Source: Muribaculaceae bacterium
Lineage (GTDB): Bacteria > Bacteroidota > Bacteroidia > Bacteroidales > Muribaculaceae
Assembly: GCA_024400895.1 (NCBI GenBank)
Contig: JAKSMA010000111.1
Span: forward strand, 1-7,907
Direction: 5' to 3'
DNA: 7,907 nucleotides
This document shows, piece by piece, positions 1-6,041 of this stretch. The position numbers were made by a program, and so were the translations under genes. The notes under the pieces are model-generated. The model saw only the letters and a list, made by a program, of their open reading frames with translations. It made no database searches and was not told where the DNA came from. Position 1 is the stretch's first letter. Every line of letters begins with the position of its first letter.

Positions 1-55
1 CTTTTTGCTTAAAATACTATATTATTATGAACACGGCTCTGAATAGTCATTTCTT

Positions 56-77
56 TTAGTTCTTTTTATCGAACTGA
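56..77 (+). repeat. Weak hairpin upstream of the transposase
   Basis: TTAGTTC (56-62) and GAACTGA (71-77) pair over 7 bp with one G-T wobble around an 8-base loop, and five T residues follow at 78-82. It could be a left-end recognition hairpin of the element or a weak terminator of a gene ending before the window. The stem is AT-rich, so chance is a real possibility. No other gene-like feature was found in bases 1-127. Confidence 0.25.
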
Positions 78-127
78 TTTTTCACATAAAGTTCACTATC
101 CAATTATTCACACACTGCCTTATTTTT

Positions 128-134
128 AGGAGGT
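128..134 (+). promoter_or_regulatory. Strong Shine-Dalgarno site fixing the TTG start
   Basis: AGGAGGT lies 6 bases before the TTG at 141-143, an ideal distance. It decides the non-ATG start, and the resulting N-terminus (MPRKKRESSITGIYH) begins just where members of the transposase family normally begin. Bacteroidetes genes rarely rely on such strong sites, and the other genes here do not show one, so it hints that the gene came from another lineage. Confidence 0.8.
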
Positions 135-140
135 CTACTT

Positions 141-902
141 TTGCCCAGAAAAAAACGCGAATCATCAATTACAGGCATTTATCATGTTGTCATTAAAGGA
201 ATCAACAGCCAACTACTCTTTGAAAAGCGCCAAGACTATCTGAAATACTTGGACATTTTAGAGTATCAGAAGTTACAATGTGATTTCAAAATCTATGCCT
301 ATTGCCTCATGTCCAATCATGTCCACCTGCTTATCGCAGAGGGTGCAGAGCCGTTGGGGGCAACGATGAAACGCTTGGGTATCTCTTATGTGAGCTACTA
401 CAATAAGCGGTACAATCGTCTTGGTCCTTTGTTTCACGATCGTTTCCGCAGTGAACCCGTTGGCGATGCTGGGTATTTCGTCACGCTGCTTCGCTACATA
501 CACCTTAATCCTGTCGAAGCTGAGATGGTGGATTCCCCCGACCAATATCAGTGGAGCAGTTGGCATGAATATTCGGGTAGTATAATGGTCGGAGGCTTGT
601 GTTGTCACTCGCTTCCGTTTTCGCGCATGACATGGGAGAATGTTTGCGAAATGGTTCTGAAAGTCAGCCAAACTCAGGGCGGCAAGTCTCGTATTGAGCA
701 TCGGCGGCTCACTGATTCCGAGGCTATTGATATTATTTCCCGTTTTTCTGGAGGAGAGCCCGTTAAGCAAATGCGGGGAGAGCGCCGCGAAAAGGTTGTT
801 GTTGCCGCTATCAATGCTGGGGTGGGGATGCGGCAGATGTCAAGGCTTACCAAAATCGATTATAAAAACATAGCTGTAATTATCAGAAAAAACGGCAAAT
901 AA
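141..902 (+). CDS. REP-associated tyrosine (Y1, IS200-like) transposase
   Basis: A 253-aa HUH-type single-strand DNA transposase. The Y1 domain spans about residues 10-145. The metal-binding HUH motif is H60-V61-H62 in SNHVHLL. The likely nucleophile is Y119 in RYIHLNPVEA, the usual Y-I-x-x-N-P context, and the family-typical GPLFHDRFRS segment is at 95-104. All key residues are present, so the enzyme looks intact. The C-terminal part (about 187-253) is a second domain ending in a helix-turn-helix-like stretch (GMRQMSRLTKIDYKNIAVII, 229-248), as in longer RAYT-type proteins of Clostridia. It probably nicks and joins hairpin-bearing ends such as the one at 913-943; that is inferred. The start is TTG at 141, chosen for the AGGAGGT site and the family-like N-terminus. 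No Bacteroidetes-type promoter is visible upstream. The strong ribosome site, the rare start codon and the Firmicutes-like domain plan suggest horizontal transfer. Family assignment is secure; mobility today is not shown. Confidence 0.93.
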   Translation: MPRKKRESSITGIYHVVIKGINSQLLFEKRQDYLKYLDILEYQKLQCDFKIYAYCLMSNHVHLLIAEGAEPLGATMKRLGISYVSYYNKRYNRLGPLFHDRFRSEPVGDAGYFVTLLRYIHLNPVEAEMVDSPDQYQWSSWHEYSGSIMVGGLCCHSLPFSRMTWENVCEMVLKVSQTQGGKSRIEHRRLTDSEAIDIISRFSGGEPVKQMRGERREKVVVAAINAGVGMRQMSRLTKIDYKNIAVIIRKNGK

Positions 903-912
903 ATGGCATAAA

Positions 913-943
913 CACCATCATTAGAACCGTCCCTTTGATGGTG
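913..943 (+). repeat. Perfect 8-bp hairpin, probable right end of the element
   Basis: CACCATCA (913-920) and TGATGGTG (936-943) are exact reverse complements around a 15-base loop that contains GAACCGTCCC (924-933). No T-run follows, so it is not an intrinsic terminator. Its place just after a Y1 transposase fits a transposase recognition hairpin. From memory, similar palindromes with a GAACCGTCCC core occur beside RAYT genes in clostridial genomes; this could not be checked here. Part of the right arm can also be read as the RmlD-like coding frame. Confidence 0.7.
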
Positions 944-1551
944 CGAAGGCTTGCAAACTTACAGGCGCCAAGCTTGTGTTTATGTCGAGTGACCAGGTTT
1001 ACAACGGTACTCCGATGCTTGGACTGCTGAAGGAAGAAGATGTGCTTCAGCCTGTCAATGTCTATGGTCGGCATAAGTTGGAGTGTGAGCAAAGGACGCT
1101 AAGGAATTTGCCGGAGTCTGTGGGGCTTAGGCTTACATGGATGTACGATTTGCCTGAAAGCACCATGAAGTTGAACTCCAATATCCTTGTCAACCTAAAG
1201 AATGCGTTTGCCGAGGGCAATCCCATCAAGGTGGCTACCCATGAATATCGTGGCGTGTCGAATGTGTGGGAGGTGGTTAAGAATGTTGAGAAAGCCATTT
1301 CTCTGCCTGGTGGTGTCTACAACTTTGGCTGCGGCAACATGCTGAACAGTTACCAACTATTTTTGAGCGCTGCTGAACTGCTGGGGATGGAAGGGGCGTC
1401 GGAGTGGATTCTGCCTGATGAAGAAAGGTTCTGCGATGAGCCGAGAAACCTGACGATGGATTGCTCGCTCATCAAAGCGTACGGAATTCAATTCAATGAT
1501 AGTGTGAAAGGAATAGAGGAATCCATTAAATTCCCCTTCCGAACAGAATGA
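937..1551 (+). pseudogene. 5'-truncated RmlD-like nucleotide-sugar reductase/epimerase
   Basis: Remnant of a short-chain dehydrogenase of the RmlD (dTDP-4-dehydrorhamnose reductase-like) family, which reduces or epimerises nucleotide sugars in the cytosol with NAD(P)H. The open frame follows a TAG at 922-924 and reads DGAKACKLTGAKLVFMSSDQVYNG across 937-1008; the part before the GTG at 976 is still family-like. The SSDQVYNG strand and the catalytic Y-x-x-x-K motif (Tyr 1063-1065, Lys 1075-1077) are present, and the C-terminal substrate-binding part runs to the TGA at 1549-1551. Missing are the start, the GxxGxxG nucleotide-binding loop and about 80-90 N-terminal residues of a family usually 280-300 long. 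The break coincides with the hairpin at 913-943. A GTG (976) or ATG (982) could start a 191- or 189-aa product, but without the cofactor site it should be inactive. It meets the next gene tail to tail with 34 bp between. Confidence 0.8.
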
Positions 1552-1585
1552 GCTAATCCATCGCAAGATAACTTGTGTGACGCCT

Positions 1586-3652
1586 CTACATGCTGAGAAT
1601 GATGGCGATGAGGGCTGTGACGTCGGACACGTTCACGATGCCGTTGCCATCGACGTCGGCACGTTCCACAGGCCAGGTCTCATTGCCCAAGATGTGGTTG
1701 ACAAGGGCGGTCACGTCGCTGGTGTTTACATCGCCGTCGCCATTCACATCGCCTTTGATTACGGGGCTGTAGCCTTGGATATTGAAATATGGAATGCCCT
1801 CACAGCCGCCAGGGAATTGGAGATAAGCGGTGCTTGCGTATAGCAAGTTCTTGCGTTCGTCGACTTGGTCAATAAGTTCAAATCGGCTGTGGTCCATATT
1901 GTAGATGTAGGTGGCAGGAGCAGGCTTCAACCAGCATAATTCGTCATTGCCCACGAGGAAATTGTTGGTGGGTGGAGTTTCCGTCGACGGAATGATGCTG
2001 AAAAGTGCAAAATCGTAGTCCTCTGGTACTTGCACAAGGAAAGGTGTTCCCGCTGGCACTAATGATGAAATTGGATAGAGAGTCACTTCTTTTGTGTCGG
2101 CACTAAATCCGTTCACGATATATGCTTTGGTTCTATTTGGCAACTGCACATCAACGTTGAAATATACGGGTGAAAATCCCAATTGGTCGACAACAGCCAG
2201 AGGCTTGATGCTATTGCGCTGGCTTTCGGTCCACGATGTCGACAGTGTTTTGCGAGCCCAATTGAAATGGCGGTTGATGATATACACGTTGTAGATGCCG
2301 CTGTCGTGGAAGAAACAGTTTTTGATAGTGGGGTCGCCAAGGATGTAGATATCTTTGAATGTACAACCCACAAATGCATCTGTGCCCACATAGAGGCCTT
2401 TGCCCACATTTCCCAAAGTTTGGGAGTTGATGAGTCCGTTGCCCATAAAGGCTTCGTCGCCTATGGTCGTGAGCGACTTAGGCAGATAGCCGCTCTTCAG
2501 GTTGGAAGTGCCTTTGAAAGCCTGGTTGCCTACAGATGTCAGTGTGTTGGGGAATTCGAATTTTTTGAATTGGCTGCATCCGTTGAACACGCTTTTACCA
2601 ATTGTTTGCAGAGCCGATGCGTTGTGAAATGCTTTAATCCCAGAGTTTTCAAAAGCGCCGTCAGCAATCGCCTGCAGGTGGTTGTTGATAACTGCTGCAA
2701 CCGAAATCAAGGCTCCGGTTTCGGCAAATGCGTAAGTGCTAATGAGGTTCACATTTATAGGGATAACCGCTGTTTTGAGTTGGTTGCATTGGTAGAATGC
2801 GCGATAGTCGATGCGTGTGAGTCCTGTGAAATACTGTAGTTCGTCAAATTTTGTAATCTTCGTTCCGCTGAATTCGGAACCGATTGCAGTCACCGCGGCT
2901 GCTTCATCGCGGCTCAGTTCGCCATCCTTGTTCTTGTCCCACTTGGCCACACACTTCGCCTTCACATCGTCGTCGTCGAAAACGATGGGGTCGGTGCCTT
3001 TCGACGGGCCGATTTTTATCGTGTTGACGGTGGTGTAGTTGTCGGAGCGATATACGATTCGTCCACCGAGGTGTCGGATGGTGGTGGGGTCGGGGTCTGT
3101 GATGCGGGTGCCTTCGTATATGATTTGGTACACGTTGGAAATGGCTGGCTCTCCGTAGAATTCTCCTCGCACGTTGGTCAGTGTCATCGTTGAAAATTCT
3201 GTGCTTGTTTGGTCGCCATATGCGCAGGCACTCCCCGACGATAAGTTCAGCGTCACGTTGCTGACCCAAAGATGAGTGAAGCTGATCGACAATTTGCTGG
3301 TGATGATTTCGAAGGAGTCGCTTTGGTTGTTTGTGCCTTTAATGGTGACCTTTTTAGCACTGATGCCCCATCCGCTGGGGCATGACATAGAGCAAGCGCC
3401 TTTAATCACGATGTTGATGTTTTCGCCAGAAATAACTGTGCTCGATTCGTTGAAGGTGACTTTGGCATTATCGAAAGTTAGGGTTTTGGTATTTTCGTCC
3501 CAACTCACAGTTCCTTCGGTGATGCAACTGCTTTTGATTGCTCCATTTTCCAACAATTGCTGGTCGCAAAATTTGGCTGCATTCATGTTGATTGCCATCG
3601 CAATGGATAGGCAAATCATCGAAAATCGGATTACGCTTTTCATATATGCCAT
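1586..3652 (-). CDS. BspA-like leucine-rich-repeat secreted protein with dockerin repeats
   Basis: A 688-aa predicted secreted protein; numbering is from the ATG at 3652. A second ATG (3643, residue M4) gives a more ordinary signal peptide starting MKS and may be the true start. The signal peptide runs to about A26 (INMNAA). Residues about 40-215 form a beta-rich, T/S/N-rich module with several cysteines (C43, C87, C91, C143). An EF-hand-like loop with D239, N241, D243, E245 and E250 follows. Seven BspA/LRR_5-type repeats have A/V-F anchors near 285, 308, 333, 355, 378, 401 and 426, spaced 22-25 residues. A beta-sandwich-like region covers about 460-630. The C-terminus has two dockerin-type Ca loops (D635/N637/D639/D646 and D666/D668/N670/D677), each followed by VTAL. 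BspA-type LRR proteins are linked to adhesion and host or matrix binding; the ligand here is unknown. The dockerin suggests cohesin-like or cell-surface docking, but no cohesin is in the window. No promoter box is seen in the 55 bp behind the hydrolase gene, so it may be read from upstream. Confidence 0.9.
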   Translation of the reverse strand: MAYMKSVIRFSMICLSIAMAINMNAAKFCDQQLLENGAIKSSCITEGTVSWDENTKTLTFDNAKVTFNESSTVISGENINIVIKGACSMSCPSGWGISAKKVTIKGTNNQSDSFEIITSKLSISFTHLWVSNVTLNLSSGSACAYGDQTSTEFSTMTLTNVRGEFYGEPAISNVYQIIYEGTRITDPDPTTIRHLGGRIVYRSDNYTTVNTIKIGPSKGTDPIVFDDDDVKAKCVAKWDKNKDGELSRDEAAAVTAIGSEFSGTKITKFDELQYFTGLTRIDYRAFYQCNQLKTAVIPINVNLISTYAFAETGALISVAAVINNHLQAIADGAFENSGIKAFHNASALQTIGKSVFNGCSQFKKFEFPNTLTSVGNQAFKGTSNLKSGYLPKSLTTIGDEAFMGNGLINSQTLGNVGKGLYVGTDAFVGCTFKDIYILGDPTIKNCFFHDSGIYNVYIINRHFNWARKTLSTSWTESQRNSIKPLAVVDQLGFSPVYFNVDVQLPNRTKAYIVNGFSADTKEVTLYPISSLVPAGTPFLVQVPEDYDFALFSIIPSTETPPTNNFLVGNDELCWLKPAPATYIYNMDHSRFELIDQVDERKNLLYASTAYLQFPGGCEGIPYFNIQGYSPVIKGDVNGDGDVNTSDVTALVNHILGNETWPVERADVDGNGIVNVSDVTALIAIILSM

Positions 3653-3707
3653 ATTCTATTTCTAAAAGTTCATAAATAGTTTTGTGCTACACTGTTTTCT
3701 GACACGA

Positions 3708-4856
3708 TTATTTCTTGGTGGCAGAAATCCAGTCGGGGCAGAGGCTTTCAATGATGTCGTAAGCCTTGTTGATGATGCCCATGCGGTCGATGTTGGGGCG
3801 TGTGCTGAACATCAGCAGAATGGTGTCGGTCATCGGGATTTTGCCGGCATAGATGGTGAAGCCGCCATTGTCGCCAGTGTGATAGATGATGTCGTGGCGG
3901 CCAGGGGTCTTTTGGATGAAGAATCCGTAGCCATAACTGGTGTTAGGCTGATAGGCATATTCTGCATCGGCAGGAATCTGCACCTTTGGAGTGTAGGCTT
4001 TGGTGCGGCTCAATGGCTTCATTACCACGTTGAATCGGAGGGCGCTTTCCCATTTAATGAATTCGTTGATGGAGGTGTAGATGCCGCCGTCGGCTTTAGT
4101 GGCAAAGAATGATTCTTCACCGTAGTCGTATTCTCTCCACAAGCCATTTGCGTCGTCCCAGCCATAGCCGTGTGCCGCATTTTCCATCACGCGTCCGTCT
4201 TCAAAATATTGCGTGTGCTTCATGCCGGCAGGCTCGAAGATGTTCTTCTTCATATATTGCTCGAAAGGCATGCCCGACACCTTTTCCACTATTTGGTAGC
4301 AGAGCTGGAAGGTGGGGTTGATGTATTCGTAGTGGCCGTCGCCAGGGGTGAAGTTTGGGTGGTCGAGCGTTTTCATATATTCCACGCTGTTCACATCGGT
4401 GGCAGTGAGCACGAAATCACGGTCGGTGCGAGGACGTGCATCAGGAATACCCGAAGTGTGGCTCAAGATGTGGTGGAGAGTGATATCGTTAAAGAAAGGA
4501 GCCTTAAACTCTGGGAAATATTTGCTCAGCGGGTCGTTGAGCGAGAGTTTGCCTTGCTCTGCGAGTTGGAGCAACGCCACTGCCGAGAACTGCTTCGACA
4601 CGGAGGCGATGCAGAAGTTGGTGTTGGGCGTTACGGGTGCTTTCGTGTCCTTGTCGGCCCATCCGAAGCACTGTTCGTACACCTTTTTGCCGTCCTTCAC
4701 CAGCACTACGGCAGCGCCGGGCTCGTCGGCATGGAAAACCGACGAAAAAAGTGCACCGAGTTGGTCGTTCAATTCCTTTTTCATATTTTTTGCTTGTGCT
4801 GCTCCAGCCGTCATCAAGGCGCAAACGAGAGCGATAATACTTGTTTTCTTCATCAT
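3708..4856 (-). CDS. Secreted serine hydrolase, class C beta-lactamase / PBP-like family
   Basis: A 382-aa serine hydrolase of the beta-lactamase-related family (Pfam Beta-lactamase, PF00144), which includes class C beta-lactamases, D,D-peptidases and esterases. The signal peptide is about residues 1-22 (MMKKTSIIALVCALMTAGAA, then QA); there is no lipobox cysteine, so a periplasmic or secreted soluble enzyme is expected. The three active-site motifs are intact: S85-V-S-K88 (nucleophile and base), Y178-I-N180, and H326-T-G328 in place of KTG. Further family hallmarks are LHHILSHTSGIPD (127-139) and ADGGIYTSINEFIKWE (255-270). HTG instead of KTG and the lack of class C-specific sequence speak for a peptidase or esterase rather than a true cephalosporinase; the substrate is unknown. 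The gene starts 11 bp after the aldolase stop with no room for a promoter, so the two are probably co-transcribed. The first of two adjacent ATGs was taken; the second would shorten it by one residue. Confidence 0.93.
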   Translation of the reverse strand: MMKKTSIIALVCALMTAGAAQAKNMKKELNDQLGALFSSVFHADEPGAAVVLVKDGKKVYEQCFGWADKDTKAPVTPNTNFCIASVSKQFSAVALLQLAEQGKLSLNDPLSKYFPEFKAPFFNDITLHHILSHTSGIPDARPRTDRDFVLTATDVNSVEYMKTLDHPNFTPGDGHYEYINPTFQLCYQIVEKVSGMPFEQYMKKNIFEPAGMKHTQYFEDGRVMENAAHGYGWDDANGLWREYDYGEESFFATKADGGIYTSINEFIKWESALRFNVVMKPLSRTKAYTPKVQIPADAEYAYQPNTSYGYGFFIQKTPGRHDIIYHTGDNGGFTIYAGKIPMTDTILLMFSTRPNIDRMGIINKAYDIIESLCPDWISATKK

Positions 4857-4867
4857 TTTTCTGTTGT

Positions 4868-5896
4868 TTATAGTAATGCTAATAGAGCCTCCACCTGTTC
4901 GTCGGTAGTGGCCCAGGATGTGCAGAAACGCACAAGGCTATGGCCGTCGTCGGCAGGGGAGATGTAGCTATAGTTCACGTGTTGTTGTAGGCGCTCGAGT
5001 GTAGCATTGTCTACGACATAGAATTGCTGGTTGGTGGGAGAATCCACGAAAGCCTTATATCCTTTATTCTCAAGCGCTTGCTTGATGCGCATAGCCTGCG
5101 ATACGGCATTGCGTGAAATGCGCAGATAAAGGTCGTCGGTAAATAGCGTGTCGAATTGCACTCCGAGCAGCCAGCCCTTTGCCACCATGGCACCGCGGTG
5201 CTTAATCAGCCCACGCGTGAAGGTGATGTCGGGATTGGTAATGACCACCGCCTCGCCAAAGAGCGCGCCCACCTTCGTTCCGCCGATGTAGAACGCGTCG
5301 GCAAGGCGAGCAATGTCGGGCAGCGAAACATCAGTGTCAGCCGCCAGGCCGTAGCCCATGCGAGCGCCGTCGATGTAGAGATACAGACCGTAGGTGTCGC
5401 AGATGGCGCGGAGTTGCTCCAGTTCGGCGAGCGAATAGATGGTGCCCAGCTCGGTAGGGGTGGATATGTAGATGGCGCGAGGCATCACATAGTGCTCAAT
5501 GCCCACCTCCGAAGTTTCTTTGTAGAACGCCACGAGGTATTGTTCAAGAGCCGGGATGTTGATTTTTCCGTCCACTTCATCCACTGCAATCACTTTATGA
5601 CCGCACGATTCAATTGCACCCGATTCGTGCACATTGATATGTCCAGTGTTGGCGGCAATCACACCGTCGTTGAATCGGCACATGGCATCAATCACCAGCA
5701 TGTTGGTCTGCGTGCCACCCACGAGGAAGTGAACTTCAGCATCAGGGGCTTGACAAGCCTCACGAATCTTCTTGCGAGCACTTTCGCAGTAAGGGTCGAG
5801 GCCGTATCCCACATTTTTGTCGAAGTTGATATCGTGGAGGCGCTTCAGAATGAGCGGATGAGCGCCTTCCATATAGTCGCTGTTGAAATAGAGCAT
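4868..5896 (-). CDS. ltaE: Low-specificity L-threonine aldolase
   Basis: A 342-aa cytosolic PLP enzyme of the Beta_elim_lyase fold (fold type I), which splits L-threonine or L-allo-threonine into glycine and acetaldehyde. The N-terminus MLYFNSDYMEGAHP is the usual family opening. NTGHINVHESGA (83-94) supplies H90, expected to stack on the PLP ring. YIDGAR (174-179) gives D176 and R179, for the pyridine nitrogen and substrate carboxylate. FYIGGTKVGALFGE (202-215) gives K208, the Schiff-base lysine. Length is normal (330-350). The open frame extends upstream to an ATG at 6007, but the extra 37 codons are not family-like and overlap a good promoter (5917-5948), so the ATG at 5896 is chosen. The serine hydrolase follows 11 bp downstream and is probably in the same transcript; no metabolic reason for the pairing is evident. 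Other members of this fold act on phenylserine or related beta-hydroxy amino acids, so exact substrate preference is unproven. Confidence 0.93.
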   Translation of the reverse strand: MLYFNSDYMEGAHPLILKRLHDINFDKNVGYGLDPYCESARKKIREACQAPDAEVHFLVGGTQTNMLVIDAMCRFNDGVIAANTGHINVHESGAIESCGHKVIAVDEVDGKINIPALEQYLVAFYKETSEVGIEHYVMPRAIYISTPTELGTIYSLAELEQLRAICDTYGLYLYIDGARMGYGLAADTDVSLPDIARLADAFYIGGTKVGALFGEAVVITNPDITFTRGLIKHRGAMVAKGWLLGVQFDTLFTDDLYLRISRNAVSQAMRIKQALENKGYKAFVDSPTNQQFYVVDNATLERLQQHVNYSYISPADDGHSLVRFCTSWATTDEQVEALLALL

Positions 5897-5916
5897 AATG
5901 GGTTGATTTTGTAGTG

Positions 5917-5948
5917 CAAAGATACCAAACTCCCGCCAAATCCCCAAA
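5917..5948 (-). promoter_or_regulatory. Bacteroidetes-type promoter for the threonine aldolase operon
   Basis: Read on the minus strand, TTTG (5948-5945), 20 bases, then TATCTTTG (5924-5917) matches the Bacteroidetes sigma factor consensus (TTTG, about 19 nt, TAnnTTTG). Transcription would start a few bases downstream, leaving a leader of roughly 15 bases before the ATG at 5896. It lies inside the longer open frame and therefore helps decide the start. It probably drives the aldolase and hydrolase, possibly also the LRR gene after them. Confidence 0.75.
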
Positions 5949-6041
5949 TCCCACCATTGGTAAGTGTCGCAAATTCTTTCGCAAGCAACGTGTTCAACAA
6001 AAAACAATTCTTTTTCAATAAGTTCTCCTCGTGGGGGAGTG

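Larger units (their letters stand above)
1..943 (+). mobile_element. IS200-like / RAYT single-gene element, left end unresolved
   Basis: This stretch holds a Y1 (HUH) transposase gene and, 10 bp after its stop codon, a perfect 8-bp hairpin at 913-943. Family knowledge: Y1 transposases move as single-stranded DNA and recognise subterminal hairpins instead of making terminal inverted repeats and target duplications, so a hairpin just after the gene fits a right end. Coding similarity to an RmlD-like gene starts at or just inside the hairpin's right arm, which supports a boundary near 937-944. The left boundary is not visible. Bases 1-140 are AT-rich, contain no recognisable piece of the disrupted gene, and hold only a weak hairpin at 56-77. 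The element may therefore begin before the window. Confidence 0.55.

Noticed and set aside
136..143. TACTTTTG matching the Bacteroidetes -7 box
   Set aside because: It overlaps the TTG start codon at 141, so it cannot drive that start. No TTTG lies at the right distance upstream, and no later start gives a complete transposase.
273..770. 165-aa minus-strand frame inside the transposase gene
   Set aside because: It is antisense to a complete transposase and shows no domain or start signal.
913..943. Intrinsic terminator for the transposase
   Set aside because: The stem is good but the loop is 15 bases long and no T-run follows (CGAAGGCTTG).
2183..2839. Long plus-strand open frame opposite the 688-aa LRR gene
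   Set aside because: It lies wholly antisense to a clear coding gene, has no family-like motif, no start signals and a shadow-type composition. The same holds for 1577-1843, 2811-3038 and 3276-3665.
3708..4856. True class C beta-lactamase resistance gene
   Set aside because: The fold and SxxK/YxN motifs fit, but HTG replaces KTG and the sequence looks like the broad serine hydrolase group, so antibiotic resistance is not supported.
5156..5914. 252-aa plus-strand open frame opposite the threonine aldolase
   Set aside because: It is the mirror of a gene with all catalytic residues intact and is rich in H, V, A and R with no recognisable domain. The frames 4170-4967, 5964-6869 and 6957-7628 were rejected for the same reason.
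4868..6007. 379-aa version of the threonine aldolase
   Set aside because: The extra 37 residues are not family-like and their codons overlap the promoter at 5917-5948.
5999..6039. Terminator of the 543-aa LRR gene
   Set aside because: A 4-bp CTCC/GGAG stem (6025-6039) and an AAAAA/TTTTT stem (6000-6015, read on the minus strand) lie after the stop, but both are too weak and the T-run does not follow the GC stem.
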